Assembly (NCBI RefSeq): GCF_000515215.1
Contig: NZ_KI911557.1
Coordinates: 3,405,741 to 3,469,740, forward strand
DNA length: 64,000 nucleotides
Reading direction: 5' to 3'
Source: Methylomonas sp. 11b
GTDB taxonomy: Bacteria; Pseudomonadota; Gammaproteobacteria; Methylococcales; Methylomonadaceae
Shown piece by piece: positions 47,347 to 55,251 of this stretch. A program made the position numbers and the translations under genes. Position 1 is the first letter of the stretch, and each line of letters begins with the position of its first letter. The notes beneath the pieces were generated by a model. That model was not told the origin of the DNA. It searched no databases and saw only the letters and a program-made list of their open reading frames with translations.

Positions 47347-48794
47347 GGCTTGCTCCACGCCGCCAGTGCTTGCATGACGACAGCGCTATCGCTGAACGGC
47401 TGCTTCACGCCGCCGATTTCTTGGTAGTCCTCATGGCCCTTGCCGGCTATCACTACGCAATCGTCTGGGTCTGCTTGTCGTATCACTGTGTTTATGGCCG
47501 TGGTTCTATCGTTAATTACCGTTATTTTTTGGCTTTGGCAGCCGCTCAAAATGTCTTTAATAATTGCTGCTGGTACTTCACCGCGCGGATTGTCGTCGGT
47601 GACGATAACTTGATCCGCCCAGGTTTCGGCAATCCGGCCCATCTGCGGGCGCTTGCCCTTGTCACGGTCGCCGCCGCAGCCAAACACGACTCTTAACCGG
47701 TTTGCGCCTTTGACGGCTTTCAGCACTTTTTCCAGTGCGTCCGGGCTATGCGCATAATCCACAAATATCGTAGGCTTGCCGTGGCCGCCGAATTTTTCCA
47801 TGCGGCCGGCAATGGCACTTAATTTGGCCAACTGCGCGACGGCGGCTTCGAATTTGCTGCCGGTCGCCAGTAGTACACAAAGCACCGCCAGCACGTTATC
47901 CAGGTTAAAGCCACCAACCAGCGATGTTGTAGCCCGGCACTTTTGCTCACGCCAGACGACATCGAATTCAATGCCGCCAGCGCTGTGTTTTACTTGTTCG
48001 GCGCTTACGGCTTCCTTAGCAATACCGCGTCGGCCGGTCGCGCTGAAAGTCCAACTCTCAACGGCGTTCGGTACGCTTTGCAAAACCTCGGCGCTGCTCG
48101 GATCGTCGAGATTGACCACCGCAAATTGCAGCCCCGGTGTCTTGAACAACGCCAGTTTGGCTTGCAGGTATTCCGCCATGCTGCCGTGATAATCCAGGTG
48201 GTCCCGGCTCAAATTGGTAAATACCGCGCCTTTAAATCTGACCCCGTTAACCCGGCCCTGGTGCAAGCCGTGCGAGGAAACTTCCATGGCCGCGTTACGC
48301 TTATCTTGCTTTACAAACTCACTCAGCATCTGCTGCACCGTCAGTGCATCGGGTGTGGTATTGGCGGTTGGCTGCAAGTTGCCAACATCGCCCCAGCCCA
48401 ATGTGCCTATTACGCCGCACGCGGGCAAAGCCTGCGCGATTAATTGGCTGCAGGTGGTCTTGCCGTTGGTGCCGGTCACGCCGATCACATCCAATAATTG
48501 CGATGGATTACCGTAAAATCTTGCAGCAATCTCGCCCAGCTTTTGGGGCAAGTCGGTTATCGGCAAACTTGGTACTTTCAACTTATCAACATTGGCGCCG
48601 ATTGGGTCGTAAAGCACTACTATCGCACCGTTGGTAATGGCCTGTTCCGCATGTGCGATGCCATGCTGAATTGCGCCGTTCAGTGCAATAAAAGCCTCCC
48701 CAGTCTTTATGTTTCTGCTATCCAAACACAAGCCGCTAATCTCCAAATCCGGTGGCGATACTGTCAGTCCGTTTAGCAATTCGGCCAGTTTCAT
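47343..48794 (-). CDS. murE: UDP-MurNAc-dipeptide 2,6-diaminopimelate ligase
   Basis: A 483-residue Mur ligase adding the third residue of the stem peptide. The ATP loop GTNGKTT is at 108-114. DNPR at 401-404 is the motif that selects meso-diaminopimelate, so the organism has DAP-type peptidoglycan. EVSSHGLHQGR and NLSRDHLDYHG are further family blocks. It overlaps ftsI and murF by four bases each. Confidence 0.97.
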   Translation of the reverse strand: MKLAELLNGLTVSPPDLEISGLCLDSRNIKTGEAFIALNGAIQHGIAHAEQAITNGAIVVLYDPIGANVDKLKVPSLPITDLPQKLGEIAARFYGNPSQLLDVIGVTGTNGKTTCSQLIAQALPACGVIGTLGWGDVGNLQPTANTTPDALTVQQMLSEFVKQDKRNAAMEVSSHGLHQGRVNGVRFKGAVFTNLSRDHLDYHGSMAEYLQAKLALFKTPGLQFAVVNLDDPSSAEVLQSVPNAVESWTFSATGRRGIAKEAVSAEQVKHSAGGIEFDVVWREQKCRATTSLVGGFNLDNVLAVLCVLLATGSKFEAAVAQLAKLSAIAGRMEKFGGHGKPTIFVDYAHSPDALEKVLKAVKGANRLRVVFGCGGDRDKGKRPQMGRIAETWADQVIVTDDNPRGEVPAAIIKDILSGCQSQKITVINDRTTAINTVIRQADPDDCVVIAGKGHEDYQEIGGVKQPFSDSAVVMQALAAWSKP

Positions 48795-50518
48795 TGTTTG
48801 CTCAACAACAAATGCATGTTGTCCATGCCGTCAGGCTCAACGCCGTAAACTCTTAGAGCACCCGCCATCACTTTAGAGAATGCCGGAGCCGCCACCAGGC
48901 CGCCGTAATACTGGCCGGTGGTGGGTTCGTCGACCACAATTGCGATAATGAAGCGCGGATTGCTGGCCGGCGCCATGCCCACAAATACCGATAAATATTT
49001 GTCTTCGCTGTAACCGCCGGCGCCGGCCTTTTTCACGGTACCGGTTTTACCCGCTACCCGATAACCCTCGACTCTGGCCTGATACGCAGTGCCCTCTTTG
49101 CTGATCACGTGTTCCAGCATTTCCCGAACCTTTCTAGCGGTTTCGGGTTTGAAAATCCGTTGGGCGTCAGGATCTTCGTCGCGCTTCAGTAAAGCCACGG
49201 AATGAATGATGCCGTCGTCCGCCAAAGCGGTATAGGCTCTGGCCAATTGTAAAATCGAGGTGGAAACCCCGTAACCAAACGATAAAATCGCCTGGTCGAA
49301 TTCATGCCAGCCTTGATAATCCAGTAAGGAGCCGCTAGCTTCTCCCGGAAAACCGACGCCGGCGGAGGTGCCAAAGCCTAACCGGCTATATACGCCCCAA
49401 AAATACTCCGGTGGCATGGTCATCGCGATTTGCGTGACCGCGATATTGCTGGATTTTTGCAGCACGTGGGTCAAATCCATCGTGCCGTAGTTATGCACAT
49501 CCTTAACCACGTTGCGGCCCAAGTGATATACACCATGGGTTTCTATCATTACGTTGGGCTTGATATAGCCGCCATCCAGTGCCGCCGCCACCACAAAGGG
49601 TTTGACCGTCGAGCCCGGTTCAAAACTGTCCACCATGGCCCGGTTGCGGTAGCGGTTACTGCTCAATTCTTTGCGATTATTGGGATTGAAAGCCGGTTGG
49701 CTGACAGTCGCTAATACATCGCCGTTTTTGGCATCCAGCACCACCAGCGATGCCGAATGCGCTTTGTTCTGAATCATTGCATTCTGTAATTCCCGGTAAG
49801 CCAGGTATTGCAGACGCTCGTCGATAGTCAACACCAGGTCGCGGCCCGGGATGGCTTCTTCAATATTTTCCACGTCCTTGATGATCTGACCTTTGCCGTC
49901 CTTAATCACGCGCTTTTTGCCGGGCTGGCCGCGCAGAATGTGCTCGTAGCCGTGCTCTATGCCTTCCTGGCCGATGTCGTCGATATTGGTAAAGCCCAAT
50001 AAATGCCCTGATACCGCACCGGCCGGGTAGTAACGCTTAAACTCCCGTTCGAAGTACACACCGGTAATTTCCAGGGCTTTGACTTTTTCGGCTATATCCG
50101 GGTTAATCTGTCTGCGCAAATAGACGAAACGCTTGTTGGCGTCTTTTTCCTTTTTCAAGAGGGCTCGAAGTTCCTTTTCCGGAAAGCCAAGGATCTTTGC
50201 CATCGGTGTCAATTTGTCCTGTTCGGCATCTCGCAGTTGCCGCGGGTTGACCCAAATTGACTGCACCGGAGTGCTGATCGCCAGCGGTTCGCCGTTCCTA
50301 TCCTTAATCTGCCCGCGATAAGCCGAAACCGACACCACGCCGACGTGCTGCATATCGCCTTTGTCCTGCAGGAATTCTTTATCGAGAATTTGCAGGTATA
50401 CCGCGCGGCCCACCAAGGCCAACATGGCCAACAACATCACCGAAAGCAGCAATCTGCGCCGGATCACAAAATCTGTATTTTGGCGCGGTATCGTGCCCGC
50501 ACCGGTGGCAATTCGCAT
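48791..50518 (-). CDS. ftsI: Septal transpeptidase FtsI (PBP3)
   Basis: A 575-residue class B penicillin-binding protein that crosslinks septal peptidoglycan with FtsW. A membrane anchor is at about 21-43. The pedestal domain follows, then the transpeptidase domain with S303-x-x-K306 (EPGSTVKPF), S356-S357-N358 and K491-T492-G493. It begins directly after the ftsL stop codon with no gap. Confidence 0.97.
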   Translation of the reverse strand: MRIATGAGTIPRQNTDFVIRRRLLLSVMLLAMLALVGRAVYLQILDKEFLQDKGDMQHVGVVSVSAYRGQIKDRNGEPLAISTPVQSIWVNPRQLRDAEQDKLTPMAKILGFPEKELRALLKKEKDANKRFVYLRRQINPDIAEKVKALEITGVYFEREFKRYYPAGAVSGHLLGFTNIDDIGQEGIEHGYEHILRGQPGKKRVIKDGKGQIIKDVENIEEAIPGRDLVLTIDERLQYLAYRELQNAMIQNKAHSASLVVLDAKNGDVLATVSQPAFNPNNRKELSSNRYRNRAMVDSFEPGSTVKPFVVAAALDGGYIKPNVMIETHGVYHLGRNVVKDVHNYGTMDLTHVLQKSSNIAVTQIAMTMPPEYFWGVYSRLGFGTSAGVGFPGEASGSLLDYQGWHEFDQAILSFGYGVSTSILQLARAYTALADDGIIHSVALLKRDEDPDAQRIFKPETARKVREMLEHVISKEGTAYQARVEGYRVAGKTGTVKKAGAGGYSEDKYLSVFVGMAPASNPRFIIAIVVDEPTTGQYYGGLVAAPAFSKVMAGALRVYGVEPDGMDNMHLLLSKQ

Positions 50519-50791
50519 TTACGGCTTTATATAAATAATTTTGTCTTGGGCCGGCAAAGTCAGCATCAGCCGTGTCCTTGCTTCGATTTCAACCCGGTTT
50601 TCTTCGGTGAGCGTCGTCAATTCCAGTTGTAGCCGACCCCATTCCACTTCGTAGTCGTCGAGCTCTTTTTCTTTTTTCTGAATGTCGATAAACAGCAGTC
50701 GCGATTGGTATTTGCTGTAAATCACGGCAATTCCGGAGATCATCAGCATCGCCACCAGCAATGTCAGCAGGATATTTCTTGCAATCGCCAT
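50519..50791 (-). CDS. ftsL: Cell division protein FtsL
   Basis: A 90-residue bitopic protein with one membrane helix (about 4-22, ILLTLLVAMLMISGIAVIYS) and a periplasmic coiled coil (LLFIDIQKKEKELDDYEVEW). It forms the FtsQLB complex. The coil part QLELTTLTEENRVEIEAR fits the FtsL family. Start and the rsmH stop overlap by one base (TAATG). Confidence 0.92.
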   Translation of the reverse strand: MAIARNILLTLLVAMLMISGIAVIYSKYQSRLLFIDIQKKEKELDDYEVEWGRLQLELTTLTEENRVEIEARTRLMLTLPAQDKIIYIKP

Positions 50792-51729
50792 TAACGTTTC
50801 TCCGCAACTCGCATTACCGCGCTACGTGCGCGTGGGTTTTGTTGCAATTCCTGTTGTTGTGCCCGTATCGACTTTCCTATTTTGCGTAACTGGCCTTGTT
50901 CGATGTCCTGCTCTTTAATCGGCAGCTTGCCGGGATTGGTTTTCGGGCCGGCTTGGTCGCGAATGAAGCGTTTGACGATGCGGTCTTCCAATGAATGGAA
51001 GGCGATCACCACTAAACGTCCGCCCGGTGCCAATACGTTCGCTGCTTGTTTCAATCCGGTTTTAATCTGCTCGAGTTCTTGATTAATCTCTATCCTGATT
51101 GCCTGGAAGCTGCGAGTTGCAGGATGTTTGTGCTTGTCGCGAAACGGCACGCTATTTTCGATCAATTTTGCCAATTGCAGAGTGGTCTGCAGCGGCTGCT
51201 GTTGGCGTTGGCTGACAACAGCGTTGGCAATTCGTCTGGCAAAGCGCTCTTCGCCATATTCAAACAGCACGCGAACCAATTCTTTTTCCTCGACTCGTGC
51301 CAAATAATCCGCCGCCGATAGACCGTGATTGCTATCCATACGCATGTCTAAAGGACCATCGCGTAAAAAACTGAACCCGCGTTCCGCATTGTCCAGTTGC
51401 GGGGACGATACGCCCAAATCCATCAGAATGCCGTCGACTTTGCCGGTATAGCCTTGCTGTTCAATGACGGCGCTCAGATCGGCAAAGCTGGCGTGATGTA
51501 AACTAAAACGGCTGTCTTCCGAAAGGCGTTTGGCTTCGTCGCTCGCGATGGCGTCCATGTCTCTGTCAAGCGCCAGTAATCTGCCGGAGCTATTCAGTAA
51601 CTTCAGAATGCCGCTGCTATGTCCTCCGCGTCCGAAAGTGCAGTCCAGATAAATACCTTCCGGTTTTATGTTGAGCTGCTCTAAGGCCTCTTCATACAAA
51701 ACCGTCTGATGGGCGGGCATCTCCGTCAA
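50791..51729 (-). CDS. rsmH: 16S rRNA (cytosine-1402 N4)-methyltransferase
   Basis: A 312-residue SAM-dependent methyltransferase acting on the ribosomal P-site region. It starts with HQTVLYEEALEQLNIKPEGIYLDCTFG, continues GGHSSGIL and LMDLGVSSPQLD, and ends in a typical RNP-rich tail with ARSAVMRVAEK. The gene overlaps mraZ by four bases, the usual first pair of the dcw cluster. Confidence 0.97.
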   Translation of the reverse strand: MTEMPAHQTVLYEEALEQLNIKPEGIYLDCTFGRGGHSSGILKLLNSSGRLLALDRDMDAIASDEAKRLSEDSRFSLHHASFADLSAVIEQQGYTGKVDGILMDLGVSSPQLDNAERGFSFLRDGPLDMRMDSNHGLSAADYLARVEEKELVRVLFEYGEERFARRIANAVVSQRQQQPLQTTLQLAKLIENSVPFRDKHKHPATRSFQAIRIEINQELEQIKTGLKQAANVLAPGGRLVVIAFHSLEDRIVKRFIRDQAGPKTNPGKLPIKEQDIEQGQLRKIGKSIRAQQQELQQNPRARSAVMRVAEKR

Positions 51730-52193
51730 AACGACAGCGAGCCAAGTTCTTCAAGGCCCTCTGTGTCGTTACCGTCCATCCATTCCTGTTCTTTGGCCTT
51801 CCAGGCCGCTTCGTTCCAGATTTCAAACTTATTCAGCTGACCAACCAGCATGATATGTTTTTCCATGCCGGCAAACTCTCTGAGGGTTTCCGGCAGCAGC
51901 AGGCGGCCTTGGCTGTCCATTTCGCATTCCGAGGCGTTACCGATCACAAAACGCCGCAGTTTGCCGGCCATTTTGTTTAGAGTCGGCAATTTGCTGATGG
52001 TTTGTTCGAGCTTTTCCCATTCCGGTAACGGGTATAACCATAGGCAGCCCGGCTCGCCGACGCATTTGTCGTCAACGGCAACAGTCACAACCATTTGGCG
52101 GTCGCAGGATTCCTGTAACTCCTCCCGATAGCGGGTAGGAATTGCAATGCGCCCTTTCGCATCCAAACTGATTGAACTTATGCCTCGAAACAA
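51726..52193 (-). CDS. mraZ: Transcriptional regulator MraZ
   Basis: A 155-residue protein with two AbrB-like SpoVT domains. The first reads ISSISLDAKGRIAIPTRYRE, the second SECEMDSQGRLLLPETLRE, each with the DxxGR loop. MraZ binds repeats upstream of its own operon. Family members begin M-F-R-G; here that residue is a TTG codon at 52193, with GAGG six bases upstream. The in-frame ATG at 52223 would add ten residues unlike any MraZ and lies in the predicted operator. Confidence 0.93.
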   Translation of the reverse strand: MFRGISSISLDAKGRIAIPTRYREELQESCDRQMVVTVAVDDKCVGEPGCLWLYPLPEWEKLEQTISKLPTLNKMAGKLRRFVIGNASECEMDSQGRLLLPETLREFAGMEKHIMLVGQLNKFEIWNEAAWKAKEQEWMDGNDTEGLEELGSLSF

Positions 52194-52227
52194 GATGAAC
52201 CTCAAAATTCCAAAAAAATCCATTTCT

Positions 52228-52254
52228 AACCACTTTACATCACTTTTGCACCAC
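52228..52254 (-). promoter_or_regulatory. MraZ-box-like repeats
   Basis: On the minus strand three GTG-starting repeats, GTGGTGCAAAA, GTGATGTAAA and GTGGTTAGAA, follow each other at 10-11 bp steps between the promoter and the mraZ start. MraZ is known to bind tandem TGGG/GTGG-type repeats with about 10-bp period at this place in other bacteria, so autoregulation is likely. Confidence 0.55.
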
Positions 52255-52281
52255 TATAGTTTTCAAAGGGGGCTTAGTCAA
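52253..52281 (-). promoter_or_regulatory. Sigma-70 promoter of the dcw cluster
   Basis: On the minus strand TTGACT (52281-52276) and TATAGT (52258-52253) are separated by exactly 17 bases. Each matches five of six consensus positions. Transcription would start near 52246, inside the MraZ-box-like repeats and about 50 bases before the mraZ start. Confidence 0.75.
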
Positions 52282-52586
52282 GAGGCATTTAAATTAAATT
52301 CTTTCTTTTTCTACAAGGACTTACGCAGGGTTGAGGTGTGTTGGGTGCTAGGGGTAAGGGTTTTGGGTAAAAATGATTTTTATCAAAAAGTTAATGATGG
52401 TTTTTGATGTGGATTGCAGTTATTAAGTGCTAATTCTCACTTTTTTGAAGGCGATTTGTTGTAGTGAGCAGATTGAATCGCTTGGCGCGAGACTGGCTTT
52501 GCTTGGTAAAAGTTTGGTGGTCACTGGGGTTTGGGTAGTGGCCATCGAGCCATTGGGCTCAATATCGTTGAATAGTAAGGCAAAGC
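52282..52586. other. Intergenic region between gpsA and the dcw promoter
   Basis: These 305 bases between the gpsA stop and the dcw promoter are AT-rich. I see no gene and no clear terminator for gpsA, so some read-through from the secB-gpsA operon into dcw is possible. Confidence 0.5.
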
Positions 52587-53588
52587 TTACAAACTTTCCG
52601 GCTTTTGATCGCGTGTCAGCAGGTTTTGGACGGCTTGTTTAGGCGGGAGATGTTCGAATAACACCTTATAGACTTGTTCGGTAATTGGCATTTCGACGCC
52701 GTATTTTTGCGATAGGCGGTGCGCTTCTCGGGCGGCCGATACGCCTTCGACTTCCTGATTGATTTCGCTTAAAGCGTATTTTTGGTCTTTGCCTTGGCCT
52801 AATGCCAAGCCAAAGCGGCGGTTTCTGGATTGATTGTCGGTACAAGTCAAAATCAGGTCGCCGAGTCCGGCTAGCCCCATGAAGGTGTCGGCTTGGCCGC
52901 CAAGTTTGATGCCGAGGCGCATGATTTCGGTTAGGCCGCGAGTGATCAGTGCGGCTCGGGTATTGGCGCCAAAGCCAAGGCCGTCGGCTATGCCCGCCGC
53001 GATTGCCAGAACATTTTTGCAGGCTCCGCCTACCTGAACGCCAATTATATCGTTGCTGGTGTAGATCCTAAAACGTTGGTTGTGCAATCGTTCGCTGAGT
53101 TGGGCGGCGAAGCTTTCTGAGGTAGAGGCAATGGTGAGTGCGGTTGGCAGGTCGGCGGCTACTTCTTGAGCAAACGTAGGGCCGGAGAGTGCGGCGCTTT
53201 CGATATTCGCGCCCAGCACTTGTGCCGCTACCTCGCTTAACAAGGCGCCATCTTGGCAATCGAAACCCTTGGTGGCCCAGGCAATCCGCGAGCTTGCGCT
53301 GAGCATGGGTTTGATTTGCGCCAATGAGTCCCTAAAGGCGTGGCTGGGGACTGAAATAAGCAATACCGAGCTGAAAGCCACTGCTTCCTCAAGATTGTCG
53401 GTGAATTGCAGGTTTTCTGGAAAATGTACGCCCGGTAAATACCGTTTATTTTCGCCGGTTTGCTTTAGTGCGGCTATATGTCTGGGATTATGGCCCCACA
53501 AAAGGGTATCGCAGCCATTTCTGGCTGCCTGTACCGCTAAAGCGGTCCCCCATGAGCCGGCGCCAAGAATACTGATTGATGGTGGCAT
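52587..53588 (-). CDS. gpsA: Glycerol-3-phosphate dehydrogenase [NAD(P)+]
   Basis: A 333-residue enzyme reducing dihydroxyacetone phosphate to sn-glycerol-3-phosphate for phospholipid synthesis. The Rossmann motif ILGAGSWGTALAVQAARNG is near the N-terminus. SGPTFAQEVAADLPTAL and GACKNVLAIAAGIADGLG (catalytic Lys) are diagnostic, as is the C-terminal substrate block LAGLGDLILTCTDNQSRN. It is the last gene of the ArsR-rhodanese-secB-gpsA operon, 5 bases after secB. Confidence 0.97.
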   Translation of the reverse strand: MPPSISILGAGSWGTALAVQAARNGCDTLLWGHNPRHIAALKQTGENKRYLPGVHFPENLQFTDNLEEAVAFSSVLLISVPSHAFRDSLAQIKPMLSASSRIAWATKGFDCQDGALLSEVAAQVLGANIESAALSGPTFAQEVAADLPTALTIASTSESFAAQLSERLHNQRFRIYTSNDIIGVQVGGACKNVLAIAAGIADGLGFGANTRAALITRGLTEIMRLGIKLGGQADTFMGLAGLGDLILTCTDNQSRNRRFGLALGQGKDQKYALSEINQEVEGVSAAREAHRLSQKYGVEMPITEQVYKVLFEHLPPKQAVQNLLTRDQKPESL

Positions 53589-53593
53589 CCCGC

Positions 53594-54067
53594 TTAATTT
53601 AGCGTTTTTGCTTCAGGTTCCTGTTCAGCTTGTGCTTGTTGCAGGTGCTGCATATACAATGCGTCGAAATTGACCGGCGCCAAGATTAACTGAGGAAAGC
53701 CGCCTTTATTGACAAGATCGGAAATTACTTCTCTCGCATACGGGAACAAGACGTTGGGGCAAAAGCTGCCTAACATTGGGCCCATTTCTTGTTCGGTGAA
53801 GCCGGCTATCGAAAAAATCCCAGATTGATTTACTTCAACTAAATAGGCAGTGCTGTCGGCTATTTTTACGGTGACAGTTAATGTCAGGGATACTTCGTAC
53901 ATCGAGTTTTCGATGGGTTGAACGTGTGTGCCGAGATTAAGATCCAGCGCGGGCTCCCATTTTTGGGTGAATATCTTTGGAGCGTTGGGGGTCTCAAAAG
54001 AAATGTCTTTGGTATAAATCTTTTGAATCGCGAATTGCTTTTCGCTGGATGTGTTGATTTCGGCCAT
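53594..54067 (-). CDS. secB: Protein-export chaperone SecB
   Basis: A 157-residue cytosolic tetrameric chaperone that keeps preproteins unfolded for SecA. IQKIYTKDISFETPNAPKIF, the AGIFxI strand (QSGIFSIAGFTEQEM) and the block LFPYAREVISDLVNKGGFPQLILAPVNFDALY are all characteristic. A short acidic tail follows. The neighbours (rhodanese gene before, gpsA after) match the yibN-grxC-secB-gpsA order of E. coli, with grxC missing. Confidence 0.97.
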   Translation of the reverse strand: MAEINTSSEKQFAIQKIYTKDISFETPNAPKIFTQKWEPALDLNLGTHVQPIENSMYEVSLTLTVTVKIADSTAYLVEVNQSGIFSIAGFTEQEMGPMLGSFCPNVLFPYAREVISDLVNKGGFPQLILAPVNFDALYMQHLQQAQAEQEPEAKTLN

Positions 54068-54100
54068 GATGATTATTTGTTGGGTTTGGTTGATTAATCT

Positions 54101-54535
54101 TTAGTTTTTACTGCTGACTTTGATGGGGAGTTTGTTGTCTTCCCAGGATTGCATGCCCCCAGTCATATTAAATACATTATCAAATCCGGCTTTGGTGAGC
54201 GTTTTGCAAGCGGCTACGGAGCGGGCGCCAGTCTGGCAGGTAACGATCATGGGATGATTTTTATGCTTTTCCAAAGAGCCAATTTGTTCTTCTAATTTGC
54301 CTAAGGGGATATTGATCGCATTTTCGATGTGGCTTTTGACGAATTCGTTGGTTTCCCGGACGTCGAGCACAACGACATCGTCGCTGTTCATTTTGGTTAC
54401 GGCTATCAGTGGAGAAATGCTTTCGTACTTATTGAATGAGTTCGCGAGCAAGTCCTGGATTAGTAAGAAAATAACGCATACCAGCGAGAATGCTAGCAAA
54501 TAGTGATTGGTGGCAAATTCTATATATTGGTCCAT
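54101..54535 (-). CDS. Membrane-anchored rhodanese (YibN-like)
   Basis: A 144-residue protein with one N-terminal membrane helix (11-29) and a rhodanese domain (about 45-140). Active-site Cys100 lies in VTCQTGARS, and the domain has VVVLDVRETNEFVKSHIENAINIP and the closing GGMQSW. Such enzymes carry sulfur as a persulfide on the Cys. It corresponds in place and plan to E. coli YibN. The gene just upstream encodes an ArsR-type regulator that may sense the same kind of sulfur species. Confidence 0.9.
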   Translation of the reverse strand: MDQYIEFATNHYLLAFSLVCVIFLLIQDLLANSFNKYESISPLIAVTKMNSDDVVVLDVRETNEFVKSHIENAINIPLGKLEEQIGSLEKHKNHPMIVTCQTGARSVAACKTLTKAGFDNVFNMTGGMQSWEDNKLPIKVSSKN

Positions 54536-54570
54536 CGCGGTGGTTTATTTTAGTGGTTATGGAATGCTGT

Positions 54571-54882
54571 TTACGTGCCGCAAAAAACGCTGCGCATCAT
54601 TTGAATCAGATGTATTACGCGCTCATCGTCGATAAAGTAGTAAACCCGATTGGCTTCTTTTTTGTAATCGAGAATGCCTTTGTCTCGCAGGATTGCCAGG
54701 TGCTGGGAAATATTGCTTTGACTCGTACCTACTTGCTCAACGATGTCTTGTACGCTGATCGAATTATTACCGAGCACACACAGGATTTTTAGGCGCAACG
54801 GATGAGACATCGCTTTCAAACAGCGCGCAGCCCGATTAATATCGTTGTCGTCGTAGTGGATGGTATCGTTTTTGTCTTCCAT
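54571..54882 (-). CDS. ArsR-family regulator with persulfide-sensor cysteine spacing
   Basis: A 103-residue winged-helix repressor: CLKAMSHPLRLKILCVLG, then the recognition helix TSQSNISQHLAILRDKGIL and the wing NRVYYFIDD. It has three Cys: C21, C35 and C101. C35 in ILC and C101 in VFCG are 66 residues apart, the same spacing as the two reactive Cys of SqrR (41/107) and BigR (42/108), which form a tetrasulfide bridge with reactive sulfur. I see no usual arsenic or zinc ligand cluster. It heads the operon with the rhodanese gene. Confidence 0.87.
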   Translation of the reverse strand: MEDKNDTIHYDDNDINRAARCLKAMSHPLRLKILCVLGNNSISVQDIVEQVGTSQSNISQHLAILRDKGILDYKKEANRVYYFIDDERVIHLIQMMRSVFCGT

Positions 54883-55251
54883 TTATTAACGATGATCGTG
54901 GCTAAGGTTAAGAACAGTGAGCGAACAATGGTACTTTTCGAACTATGACGACATCCTTGTGCTGGTATAATGTCGCTATGGTGCAAGTGGGTTTAATTGC
55001 TTGCGCTAACGCAATAAAAGGTGAGCAAATCTAACAGAGTGGGCTTTATTGTTCAATACCCTCGGCTAGAGGCTTAGGAAAATAGCTCGGGGCTGCGCGG
55101 GTGGACTCGCTTTTTGATGAGGCCAAATTTTATCTTCATTAACGCCTACACATTTAATGTTTGGAGTCTGTAACAAATGGCCCGCCAATCAAAACTGTTA
55201 CTGTTGCTACCCGTGGAAATGACTGGACGGTCATTGTTGGTTGCCTAGTCG
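54883..55251. other. Divergent intergenic region before envC
   Basis: These 369 bases separate the ArsR-led operon from envC. A -10-like TATAAT is at 54966-54971 on the plus strand, with a poor -35, and a small TTGCG/CGCAA hairpin at 55001-55014. In E. coli gpmI lies here before envC; no trace of it is visible. A 23-codon open frame at 55177-55248 is listed separately. Confidence 0.5.
55177..55248 (+). CDS. Possible 23-codon leader peptide before envC
   Basis: ATG at 55177 opens a short frame encoding MARQSKLLLLLPVEMTGRSL then LVA and a TAG at 55246. TTGGAG lies 11 bases upstream. The stop is three bases before the envC ATG and in the same frame, so ribosomes ending here could restart at envC, whose own ribosome site is weak. 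It may also be chance; no homologue is known to me. Confidence 0.25.
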   Translation: MARQSKLLLLLPVEMTGRSLLVA

